42,092 bases of DNA, from contig NZ_JAAMQZ010000040.1 in NCBI RefSeq assembly GCF_013522825.1, positions 1 to 42,092 of the forward strand. Direction: 5' to 3'. The notes beneath the pieces are model-generated. The model worked only from the letters and a program-made list of their open reading frames with translations. It was not told where the DNA came from and made no database searches. This DNA is from Stutzerimonas stutzeri. Lineage in GTDB: Bacteria; Pseudomonadota; Gammaproteobacteria; Pseudomonadales; Pseudomonadaceae. The position numbers were made by a program, and so were the translations under genes. Of the stretch, positions 7,686-17,464 are shown piece by piece (within the stretch, counting starts at the first letter, position 1; the number at the start of each line of letters is the position of its first letter).

Positions 7686-9164
7686 TTACAGTGGGTAGGC
7701 CGGTGCTTCACCCTTGACGGTGAGCCATTGCCATTGCGTGAATTCTTCCCAGTTGGCAGCGCCGCCGATGCTGGTGCCATTGCCTGATGCGCCCACACCG
7801 CCGAACGGATTGATGACCTCGTCGTTAACCGTCTGGTCATTGATGTGCAGCAGGCCTACACGCAGTTGCTCACCGAGCTTGAGTGCGCGACCAACATCCC
7901 GGGACAGTACGGCAGCAGACAAGCCGTATGCCGTATCGTTGGCCAGAGCAACGGCCTCTTCGTCGGTATCGAAAGGCACAACTACGGCCACAGGGCCAAA
8001 AATTTCTTCGTTGAAGGCCGGATTGTCGCGGGTAACGCCTCCGAGCACGGTCGGTTCGAAAAACAGCCCTTCATAACCACCACCTGCTTCCAGCGTCGCA
8101 CCGGCTTGTTGCGCGGCTTGCACTACGCGGTGAGCGTGATCACGCTGCTGGGCGTTGATCAGCGGGCCCAGGTGTACTTCGCTGGTGGCTGGGTCGCCGA
8201 CCGTCAGGCTCTTGGCCTTGGCCACTAGGCGCTCAAGGAAGCGGTCATAGATTGCACGTTGTACCAGCAGGCGACCTGTGGACATGCAAATTTGTCCCTG
8301 GTGCAGGTAAACGCCCCACGTGGCGTTGGCCAGGGCCAAGTCGAGATCGGCGTCATCAAGCACGATCAATGAGTTTTTACCGCCCAGTTCCAACGAAACT
8401 TTTTTCAAATGACGACCTGCAGCTTCACCAACCTTGCGCCCGGCACCGGTCGAACCGGTGAACTGGATCATCGCCACATGCGGATCACTGGTCAGCGCAG
8501 CACCCGCATCGACACCGCCAGGCAAAACGTGCAGCAAGCCAGCAGGCAACCCCGCCAGTTCGAACAACCGGGCAATCACGAAACCGCCACATACCGCCGT
8601 GCGTGGATCTGGTTTGAGTACGACGGCGTTACCTGTTGCCAGCGCCGGAGCAACCGCCCGAATGGCCAGATACAGCGGGAAGTTGAAGGGCGAGATCACT
8701 CCCACCACACCCAGTGGACGGCGGCGAGCAAGGCTCAGACGGCCAGGTACCGAAGGCAACACTTCACCTTGACTACGCGAGGGCAGACCAGCGCTTTCGT
8801 GCAGGACTTTGATGCTGATACTGGTTTCGAATGCGGCCTTGGCACGGGTCGAACCGCTTTCACGCACCAGCCAGTCGACGATGGCCTCGAAGTGTTGTTC
8901 GGCGATTTTCGCGGCTTTACGGAACAACGCCGCGCGCTCGTCGTAAGGCTGCTGGTGCCAAGAGGTCTGTGCGGCGCTGGCGGTTTTGGCCGAAGCAGCC
9001 ACTCGCGCGGCATCGGCATTGGCGACGTAGCCCAAGAGGTTGCCGGTGGCGGGTTCGAGTACTTGCGTGGCTGCGATGGGGCCAGCCTCCCAAGTCCCGG
9101 TGAACAGGCGATCGTTCCAGAGTTCGGCAGGTAAAAAAATGGCAGGCAAGGACGTGCTACTCAT
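7686..9164 (-). CDS. Benzaldehyde/aryl-aldehyde dehydrogenase, NAD(P)-dependent
   Basis: This 492-residue aldehyde dehydrogenase is close in style to XylC/AreC and would oxidise aryl aldehydes to carboxylates. Visible landmarks are SPFNFPLYL (the asparagine that polarises the substrate), VLKPDPRTAV, FTGSTGAGRKVGEAAG (cofactor loop), SLELGGKN (general-base glutamate), QGQICMST (catalytic cysteine) and EEIFGPVAVV. The ATG at 9164 has AGAGGG about nine bases upstream. An in-frame ATG at 9233 would overlap the sigma-54 promoter, so the shorter start is chosen. It is the first gene of the minus-strand cluster, followed by the alcohol dehydrogenase after 20 bp. Confidence 0.88.
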   Translation of the reverse strand: MSSTSLPAIFLPAELWNDRLFTGTWEAGPIAATQVLEPATGNLLGYVANADAARVAASAKTASAAQTSWHQQPYDERAALFRKAAKIAEQHFEAIVDWLVRESGSTRAKAAFETSISIKVLHESAGLPSRSQGEVLPSVPGRLSLARRRPLGVVGVISPFNFPLYLAIRAVAPALATGNAVVLKPDPRTAVCGGFVIARLFELAGLPAGLLHVLPGGVDAGAALTSDPHVAMIQFTGSTGAGRKVGEAAGRHLKKVSLELGGKNSLIVLDDADLDLALANATWGVYLHQGQICMSTGRLLVQRAIYDRFLERLVAKAKSLTVGDPATSEVHLGPLINAQQRDHAHRVVQAAQQAGATLEAGGGYEGLFFEPTVLGGVTRDNPAFNEEIFGPVAVVVPFDTDEEAVALANDTAYGLSAAVLSRDVGRALKLGEQLRVGLLHINDQTVNDEVINPFGGVGASGNGTSIGGAANWEEFTQWQWLTVKGEAPAYPL

Positions 9165-9235
9165 CGGGTATATCCCTCTTTTTTTGATCTTGTGATTTGG
9201 GGGCCAGCCGTCATTGGCTGCGATGAAAAACATAT

Positions 9236-9251
9236 AGCAGAGGTCGTGCCA
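9236..9251 (-). promoter_or_regulatory. Sigma-54 (-24/-12) promoter of the aryl-alcohol cluster
   Basis: On the minus strand the sequence TGGCACGACCTCTGCT matches the consensus TGGCAC-N5-TTGCW at every position except one (C for the first T of the -12 box), with exact spacing between GG and GC. Transcription would start near 9225, giving a leader of about 60 bases before the ATG at 9164. The cluster encodes its own sigma-54 activator, which supports the call. Confidence 0.8.
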
Positions 9252-9269
9252 GCTTTCTGGTAGCTACAG

Positions 9270-9302
9270 ACAGTGGTATTTACAGTGTTCTTCGCTGTGT
9301 TC
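9270..9302. promoter_or_regulatory. Candidate activator-binding direct repeats
   Basis: ACAGTG occurs at 9270 and 9282 and GTGTTC at 9285 and 9297, each pair with a 12-bp period, just upstream of the sigma-54 promoter. This could be the binding site of the activator, although it is closer to the promoter than typical enhancer sites. It is suggestive only. Confidence 0.3.
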
Positions 9303-9316
9303 GAAGTGGAGTTGTT

Positions 9317-9662
9317 CAGTTACTGGACAATGCGTGGGGTGGACGGTGGTCAGTATCTGGACATTGTGATGCAAGAGACGGAGACGCAGTCATGACCCCC
9401 TGCGCTTCCAGCTCGGCGATGCGCGCTTGAAGCTGCTCGGGGGGGGCTCGGTATTGGTCATGTCGTGGGGGTTCCTTTCTGTTCATTTCGTTAGTGGCGG
9501 GTCTGATAGGGAAGCGTCGCTTGCACCTTCAACCCAAGCCCCTCCTGCAATCCCCAAGATAAAGCTAGATGATGGGGTTTGGGGAGCAACGGAACCAACC
9601 AACGTAAGGCTTAGTTAGAGTCGCCGTTGCCGAAAACAAAGTCTGGATAACCTGACAGAGCG
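9317..9662. mobile_element. Insertion-sequence debris, unassigned; no clear gene
   Basis: Two near copies of CAGTTACTGGACAATG / CAGTATCTGGACATTGTG lie about 33 bp apart (near 9317 and 9350), as repeated sites at insertion-sequence ends often do. On the minus strand a short frame from about 9465 reads MTNTEPP and, after a one-base shift in a run of eight C, EQLQARIAELEAQG. That resembles the coiled N-terminus of a transposase-accessory protein. The rest, to the terminal repeat at 9663, has a weak plus-strand frame but nothing recognisable. Family unknown. Confidence 0.3.
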
Positions 9663-9700
9663 CTTAGCGTACAAAAATTTCCGTTTTCTCTATTCGCCCC
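9663..9700. repeat. 38-bp Tn3-family terminal inverted repeat, right
   Basis: The sequence begins CTTAGCGTACAAAAATTTCC and ends TCGCCCC, 38 bp with the GGGG outer end (complement strand) pointing right. The inner TACGCTAAG and outer GGGG are shared with the left repeat, while the middle AGAAAACGGAAA is closer to the Tn21-type pattern. The adjacent grxB reading frame begins abruptly at 9701, which marks this as the insertion boundary. Confidence 0.8.
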
Positions 9701-10147
9701 AAATACCTCGATTATCTCGATGGCCAGCCCATGATTCAGGAGCCGGATACTGCCGCAGTGAATCAGTGGCTCGAGCCCTTTGTGCCGAACCTGCAATACC
9801 TCGGTTACCCGCGCTGGACGCAGATCGGTCTGGAGGAGTTCGCAAGCCCCTCGGCATACGCGCATTTCCGCGAAAAGAAAACCGAAACCATCGGCGACTT
9901 CGACGAGGCGCTGGCCAACACCGAGGCCAAGGCTCGCGAGGTCGAAGCACAACTGAAGCGCTTGCCGGAGATCATCGACCTGACACCGACCCTCGAGCAT
10001 CCGCGCTGGGACGACGTCACGCTATTTCCCATGCTACGCAGCCTGAGCGTGGTGAAAGCCATCGAGTGGCCCGAGAAGGTGCGCGCCTACACCGTGGCCC
10101 AGGCCCAGCGCTGCGGACTCGACACCTTTTTCGACCGGGCGCTCTGA
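9701..10147 (+). pseudogene. grxB: Glutaredoxin 2 (GrxB)-like gene, 5' half lost to transposon
   Basis: The frame runs from the transposon end through KYLDYLDGQPMIQEPD to a stop at 10147. It encodes the all-helical C-terminal domain of glutaredoxin 2 (compare KYLDYLDG and WDDVTLFPMLRSLSVVKAIEWP with the E. coli GrxB C-terminus). The thioredoxin-like N-terminal domain with the CPYC active site is missing, having been replaced at 9700 by the Tn3-family repeat. In-frame codons continue into the repeat until a TAG at 9665. An ATG at 9731 could start a 138-residue stub, but it would have no redox centre and has no clear ribosome-binding site. I treat it as a truncated, non-functional gene. Confidence 0.85.
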
Positions 10148-10290
10148 ACACATGCGACTGAGGGCGCGAACGGCTGCCGAGTGCGGAAAAAGGAGGCGCG
10201 CATTTGCCGGGTTCGGCTCTTAATGATTTATCGCGCGTGCAGTACGGTGATTCGCACGAAGGCAAGATCATGCCAGACGAATATTTATAT

Positions 10291-10323
10291 GAATATTAAT
10301 GAATTAAATGTTCATTAATATTC
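10291..10323. promoter_or_regulatory. Perfect 13-bp inverted repeat upstream of ccoN
   Basis: GAATATTAATGAA and TTCATTAATATTC are exact complements separated by seven bases, in an AT-rich island within GC-rich DNA, about 100 bp before the oxidase gene. It lacks the TTGAT-N4-ATCAA pattern of an ANR/FNR site. It could be an operator for an unknown repressor, a hairpin end for the truncated grxB transcript (no strong T run follows), or a small mobile relic. The rest of 10148-10421 shows no gene. Confidence 0.6.
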
Positions 10324-10421
10324 GTTGGTTTTATTAAAATCTAGGTTGCACACTTTCCAGGCTTTGTTTGGTCGTCATTTCACATACCTGGCGTTTCCGG
10401 TCAGGAATGAGGTGACGAAGG

Positions 10422-11894
10422 ATGATCTTCAACCTGCCTGGAATCGCCATGGTCGACGCTGCTTTTGATGAAACCGCCCCGACATACAACTACGAGGTCG
10501 TTCGGCGCTTCACGCTGATGACCCTGTTCTGGGGTGTTGTCGGGATGGGCATGGGCGCGGTCATCGCGGCCCAGCTGGTATGGCCCGAACTCAATTTGGG
10601 ACTGCCCTGGACCAGTTTCGGACGCATTCGTCCGGTTCATACCAACCTGGTGATATTCGCCTTTGGCGGCGGTGCGCTGTTCGCCACCTCGTTTTACGTG
10701 GTGCAGCGCACCTGCAAGGCGCGGCTGATCTCCGATGGGCTGGCGAATTTCGTCTTCTGGGGCTGGCAGATCGCGATCGTGGCGATGCTGGTCAGCTATC
10801 CGCTGGGTTTCACCTCGTCCAAGGAGTACGCCGAAATGGAGTGGCCCATCGCCCTGTGGGTCACGCTGGTCTGGGTGGCTTATGCGTACCTTTTCTTCGG
10901 GACCATTGCGCGGCGCCGGATGCGACATATCTATGTCGCCAACTGGTTCTATGGCGCTTTCATCGTCGTCACGGCGATGGTGCATGTGATCAATCACGTC
11001 GCCATTCCGGTGACGCTGCTCAAGTCCTATTCTTACTATTCCGGGGCGACGGACGCGATGATCCAGTGGTGGTACGGGCACAGCGTGGTGGGCTTCATCC
11101 TGTCGGTGGGGTTCCTCGGGATGATGTATTACTTCGTGCCCAAGCAGGCCGAACGCCCGGTGTATTCCTATCGTCTGTCCATCGTGCATTTCTGGGCGAT
11201 CATCAGCCTTTATATCTGGGCCGGGCCGCACCATCTGCATTACACCGCGCTGCCGGACTGGGCGCAGAGCCTGGGCATGGCGATGTCCGTCGTGCTGCTG
11301 GCGCCGAGCTGGGGCGGCATGATCAACGGCATGATGACGCTCTCCGGCGCCTGGCATAAGTTGCGCACCGATCCGATCCTGCGCTTCTTGGTGGTATCGC
11401 TGGCGTTCTACGGCATGTCCACCTTCGAGGGGCCGATGATGGCGATCAAGACCGTCAACGCGCTGTCCCATTACACCGACTGGACCATCGGTCACGTGCA
11501 CGCCGGCGCGCTGGGTTGGGTGGCGATGATTTCCATCGGGACGCTCTATCACATGGTTCCCGCGCTCTGGGGGCAGGAGCGGATGTACAGCGTCCGGCTG
11601 ATCAATGCGCATTTCTGGCTGGCAACCATCGGCACCGTCCTTTATATCGCCTCGATGTGGGTCAACGGCATCGCCCAGGGCCTGATGTGGCGGGCGGTCA
11701 ATGATGACGGCACCCTGACCTATTCGTTCGTCGAGGCGCTGGACGCCAGCCATCCAGGGTATGTGGTGCGGCTGGTCGGCGGCGGCACCTTCGTTCTGGG
11801 GATGCTGCTGATGGCCTACAACACCTGGCGGACTGTGCGCCAGGCGGCTCCCCGGCAGGTTCTAGAACCTCTGGAAGCGGGTGCGGCGGTATAG
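10422..11894 (+). CDS. ccoN: Orphan cbb3-type cytochrome c oxidase subunit I
   Basis: This 490-residue, 12-helix membrane protein is the haem-copper catalytic subunit of cbb3 oxidase, which reduces oxygen to water at low oxygen tension. The haem and copper histidines are visible: RIRPVHTNL (His73, low-spin haem), WWYGHSVVGF with the following GPHHLHYTALPDW (copper site), and TDWTIGHVHAGALGW (high-spin and low-spin haem). GAGGTGACGAAGG precedes the ATG at 10422; an ATG at 10449 has no such site. No ccoO, ccoQ or ccoP follows, so it is an orphan subunit that would have to assemble with CcoO/CcoP made elsewhere. P. aeruginosa also has orphan CcoN isoforms that exchange into the complex. No ANR box is seen. 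Confidence 0.92.
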   Translation: MIFNLPGIAMVDAAFDETAPTYNYEVVRRFTLMTLFWGVVGMGMGAVIAAQLVWPELNLGLPWTSFGRIRPVHTNLVIFAFGGGALFATSFYVVQRTCKARLISDGLANFVFWGWQIAIVAMLVSYPLGFTSSKEYAEMEWPIALWVTLVWVAYAYLFFGTIARRRMRHIYVANWFYGAFIVVTAMVHVINHVAIPVTLLKSYSYYSGATDAMIQWWYGHSVVGFILSVGFLGMMYYFVPKQAERPVYSYRLSIVHFWAIISLYIWAGPHHLHYTALPDWAQSLGMAMSVVLLAPSWGGMINGMMTLSGAWHKLRTDPILRFLVVSLAFYGMSTFEGPMMAIKTVNALSHYTDWTIGHVHAGALGWVAMISIGTLYHMVPALWGQERMYSVRLINAHFWLATIGTVLYIASMWVNGIAQGLMWRAVNDDGTLTYSFVEALDASHPGYVVRLVGGGTFVLGMLLMAYNTWRTVRQAAPRQVLEPLEAGAAV

Positions 11895-12078
11895 ATAGAA
11901 CGTTATCGGCACTGGACAGGCTTTGAGCGGGTCCCGGTATGCGCTGCGCGAAGCCTGCAGCGCAGCGGTGAGCGCCCATCGTGTGCTTTCCTTGTGCCAG
12001 GAAAATCAGTCGATTAGGATTCGCCGCCTGTCTGGCGCGTGAGTGTTCGAGTCGCGCGCCATCATCTCTGAAACGCAC

Positions 12079-12108
12079 AAGCCCGGTCCGCGAATGGCCG
12101 GGCTTTTC
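12079..12108 (+). terminator. Rho-independent terminator upstream of mtnA
   Basis: AAGCCCGG (12079-12086) pairs with CCGGGCTT (12098-12105) and is followed by TTT. It lies about 190 bp after ccoN and 80 bp before mtnA and probably insulates the MtnA-like gene. The remaining sequence of 11895-12187 holds no gene. Confidence 0.65.
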
Positions 12109-12187
12109 TGTGCGGTTCGCATATTCCGGGCGGCTGGCCGCTTCCACTCCCGATCGTCAGGACGCCAATTTGAAAAGAAGTATTGTC

Positions 12188-13264
12188 ATGCGCGAGCGTT
12201 TGCTGAGCGCGGAAAAGGTGAAGGCCATCGAGTGGCGGGACGGCCAGCTGAGCCTGATCGACCAGCGCCGGTTGCCGTTGGCCGAGGTGTGGCATACCTG
12301 TGAGTGCGCCGCCGCTGTGGCGACCGCCATTGACGAAGGGGTCGTGCGTGGCGCTGCATCAAGCGAGATCACGGCGGCCTATGGACTGCTGCTGGGGTTG
12401 CGTGCGCGGCTGGCCACAGGTGGCGATTGGCGTGCGGCGCTGGAAGAGGATGTTCAGGTGCTGGCTGCTGCGTGCCCGGCGTCGGTCGGTCCCTTCGGCG
12501 CGCTGAGCCGGATGCGCGAGCGGCTGGATCGTCTCAAGCCTGGCGAGGACCCTTTTGCCATCGCCGAGGAACAGGCGGCATCCATGCTGGCCAGTGATCG
12601 CGAAATCAACCTCGGCATGGCGCAGCAGGGGGTCGAGCTGATCCGCCGGCACCAGGGCAATCTGCAGAACCTGCTGACCCATTGCGGCAACGGTGCGCTG
12701 GCCACCGGCGGTTTCGGCACGGCGCTCGGCGTGATCCGCGCAGCGCATCTGGAAGGGCTGGTCGAACGGGTCTATGTCGATGAAACCCGCCCCGATCTGC
12801 AGGGCGCTCGGCTGACGGCCTGGGAGCTGGATGCCGAAGGCGTGCCGGTAACGCTGACTGTCGATTCATGCGCGGCACACCTGATGAAGACCCGTGGCAT
12901 CACCTGGGTCATCGTCGGGGCGGAACGGATCGCCGCCAATGGCGACATTCTCGGCATGATTGGCACCTATCAGCTTTCCGTGCTCGCCATGCACCATGGG
13001 ACGCGCTTCATGGTGGTGGCGCCGAGTTCGGTCATCGACCTGGCACTGGAAAGCGGCGAGGAAATTGCCATCGAAGAGCGGGCTGGCAGCGAGTTGCTGG
13101 CGCTCGACGGTCAGCGTTTCGCCGCGGATGTCGAGGCATTCAACCCGGCCTTCGATGTGACACCCGCCGACCTGATCGACGCCATCATCACCGAAAAAGG
13201 CCTCGTCGAACGTCCCAATGCGGCGAAGATAGCGGCGTTGATGAGCCACAAGCGGCTGCATTAG
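12188..13264 (+). CDS. mtnA: Divergent MtnA-like (methylthioribose-1-phosphate isomerase family) protein
   Basis: This 358-residue protein has the full length and scaffold of MtnA, which converts methylthioribose-1-phosphate to methylthioribulose-1-phosphate in methionine salvage. DETRPDLQGARLTAWEL, IGTYQL and the C-terminal FDVTPADLIDAI are typical. However, motifs lining the active site differ from the family pattern as I know it. RGAPAIG is RGAASSE (54-60) and THCNTG is THCGNG (Cys166 kept). The catalytic Asp of GADR is Glu246, and NKIGTY is GMIGTY (256-261), losing the Asn-Lys pair. The reading frame is undamaged. The position before gyrA matches the usual mtnA locus. The ATG at 12188 gives the family N-terminus (MRERLL). 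It is probably impaired as an isomerase or changed in substrate. Confidence 0.8.
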   Translation: MRERLLSAEKVKAIEWRDGQLSLIDQRRLPLAEVWHTCECAAAVATAIDEGVVRGAASSEITAAYGLLLGLRARLATGGDWRAALEEDVQVLAAACPASVGPFGALSRMRERLDRLKPGEDPFAIAEEQAASMLASDREINLGMAQQGVELIRRHQGNLQNLLTHCGNGALATGGFGTALGVIRAAHLEGLVERVYVDETRPDLQGARLTAWELDAEGVPVTLTVDSCAAHLMKTRGITWVIVGAERIAANGDILGMIGTYQLSVLAMHHGTRFMVVAPSSVIDLALESGEEIAIEERAGSELLALDGQRFAADVEAFNPAFDVTPADLIDAIITEKGLVERPNAAKIAALMSHKRLH

Positions 13265-13287
13265 CAGGCAAAAAAGCCGGGAAAAGC

Positions 13288-13352
13288 GGCTGGAGGCTGG
13301 GAAGCTGGACGAGTAGCGTCGATCGAGTGCTTTCTTCGTTAAGCCTCCAGCC
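13288..13352. repeat. Dispersed GGCTGGAGGCT-type repeat, hairpin copy upstream of gyrA
   Basis: GGCTGGAGGCT (13288-13298) is exactly complementary to AGCCTCCAGCC (13342-13352). Similar sequences recur near 18571-18694, 27038-27220 and 32842-32899, always between genes. It may end the mtnA transcript or modify the gyrA leader, though no U tract follows. Confidence 0.7.
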
Positions 13353-13429
13353 TCCAGCGCCTCTCTGCCTTGTGATAACATTCCGCGCTTAATCGCAGGA
13401 CCCTGCTGACTATAAGGAACCAGGCTTCC

Positions 13430-16234
<2,805 letters not shown>

Positions 16235-16240
16235 TTCGCG

Positions 16241-16270
16241 CGAAGGCGAGGTCGCAAGGCCTCGCCTTCG
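16241..16270 (+). terminator. Strong hairpin after gyrA
   Basis: CGAAGGCGAGG and CCTCGCCTTCG form a perfect 11-bp stem with an 8-base loop, seven bases after the gyrA stop. Only TTG follows, so it is a terminator-like or attenuating hairpin between gyrA and serC rather than a textbook terminator. Confidence 0.6.
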
Positions 16271-16378
16271 TTGCGGATTGCCCGTGCCGCTGGGCCGAAA
16301 GCATTGCAAGCGCTGGCCCTTGGCCTTCAGGCGACGGGCGGAGCGAACATGGTATCGACCGTTTTTGAGAGAACGAAG

Positions 16379-17464
16379 ATGAGCAAACGCGCCTTTAACT
16401 TCTGCGCCGGCCCCGCCGCGCTGCCCGAAGCGGTGTTGCAACGCGCCCAGGCCGAACTGCTGGACTGGCAGGGTCGTGGTCTGTCGGTGATGGAAATGAG
16501 TCATCGCAGCGACGCATACGTAGCGATAGCCGAGAAGGCCGAGCAGGACCTGCGCGACCTGCTGGCGATCCCGTCGAACTACAAGGTGCTGTTCCTGCAG
16601 GGCGGCGCGAGCCAGCAGTTCGCCGAGATTCCGCTGAACCTGCTGCCCGAGGACGGCATCGCCGATTACGTCGACACCGGCATCTGGTCGCGCAAGAGCA
16701 TCGAGGAAGCGCGGCGCTTCGGCAACGTCAACCTGGCCGCCAGCGCCAAGCCTTACGACTACTTCGCCATTCCGGGGCAGAACGAGTGGCAGCTGAGCGA
16801 CAACGCCGCCTACCTGCATTACGCCAGCAACGAAACCATTGGCGGGCTGCAGTTCGACTGGGTGCCGGACCTCGGCGATACGCCGCTGGTGGTCGACATG
16901 TCCTCGGACATCCTGTCGCGTCCCATCGACGTCTCGAAGTTCGGCCTGATCTACGCCGGCGCGCAGAAGAACATCGGCCCCTCCGGGCTGGTGGTGGTGA
17001 TTGTCCGTGAAGACCTGCTCGGCAAGGCGCGCTCCAGTTGCCCGACGATGCTCGATTACAAGATCGCCGCCGACAACGGCTCGATGTACAACACGCCGGC
17101 GACCTTTTCCTGGTATCTGTCGGGACTGGTCTTCGAGTGGCTCAAGGAGCAGGGTGGCGTCGAAGCGATGGAGCAGCGCAACCGCGCCAAGAAGGAGCTG
17201 CTCTACGGCGTCATCGACGCCAGCGAGTTCTACACCAACCCGATTGCCGTGAATGCCCGTTCCTGGATGAACGTGCCGTTCCGTCTGGCTGACGAGCGTC
17301 TGGACAAGACCTTCCTGGCTGGCGCCGATGCGCGCGGTCTGCTCAACCTGAAAGGCCATCGTTCGGTCGGCGGCATGCGTGCTTCCATCTATAACGCGGT
17401 GGGTCTGGATGCCGTCGAATCGCTGGTCGCCTACATGGCCGAATTCGAGAAGGAGCACGGCTGA
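16379..17464 (+). CDS. serC: Phosphoserine aminotransferase
   Basis: This 361-residue PLP enzyme converts 3-phosphohydroxypyruvate to phosphoserine, and also serves the 4-phosphohydroxythreonine step of vitamin B6 synthesis (pdxB, which makes its precursor, is at 40547). The N-terminus FNFCAGPAALPEAV, the SHRS block, FLQGGASQQF and the PLP-lysine region AGAQKNIGPSG are standard. I chose ATG 16379 because it gives the family N-terminus and has GAGAGAA upstream; the longer open frame from 16271 has no support. Its stop overlaps the pheA start (TGATG), indicating coupled translation in an amino-acid operon. Confidence 0.96.
   Translation: MSKRAFNFCAGPAALPEAVLQRAQAELLDWQGRGLSVMEMSHRSDAYVAIAEKAEQDLRDLLAIPSNYKVLFLQGGASQQFAEIPLNLLPEDGIADYVDTGIWSRKSIEEARRFGNVNLAASAKPYDYFAIPGQNEWQLSDNAAYLHYASNETIGGLQFDWVPDLGDTPLVVDMSSDILSRPIDVSKFGLIYAGAQKNIGPSGLVVVIVREDLLGKARSSCPTMLDYKIAADNGSMYNTPATFSWYLSGLVFEWLKEQGGVEAMEQRNRAKKELLYGVIDASEFYTNPIAVNARSWMNVPFRLADERLDKTFLAGADARGLLNLKGHRSVGGMRASIYNAVGLDAVESLVAYMAEFEKEHG

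Larger units (their letters stand above)
2049..9700. mobile_element. Region bounded by two Tn3-family terminal repeats carrying aryl-alcohol genes
   Basis: The two ends are 38-bp Tn3-type terminal repeats facing outward (2049-2086 and 9663-9700). They differ in the middle (GAATTCGGAAAAAATCG versus AGAAAACGGAAATTTTT), so they probably come from two different elements. The flanking pentanucleotides (TAAGA left, AAATA right) do not match, so this is not a single clean insertion. Contents from left to right: tnpA remnant, IS5-family remnant, aminotransferase remnant, sigma-54 regulator, outer-membrane protein, alcohol and aldehyde dehydrogenases, and further debris. It resembles the catabolic transposons of Pseudomonas, with recombination between elements as a likely history. 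Confidence 0.5.

Noticed and set aside
9165..9233. Upstream ATG (9233) for the aldehyde dehydrogenase
   Set aside because: It would lie at or before the predicted sigma-54 start site and adds non-family residues; ATG 9164 has a good ribosome-binding site.
9427..9618. 63-residue plus-strand frame inside the insertion-sequence debris
   Set aside because: No ribosome-binding site or recognisable motif, and it overlaps the opposite-strand transposase-like fragment.
10401..11753. A 450-codon minus-strand frame opposite ccoN
   Set aside because: Arg/His/Pro/Asp-rich shadow of the oxidase gene with no motif.
12030..12065. tRNA-like 3' segment (GTTCGAGTC) before mtnA
   Set aside because: The T-stem does not pair and no acceptor, D or anticodon arms are found upstream.
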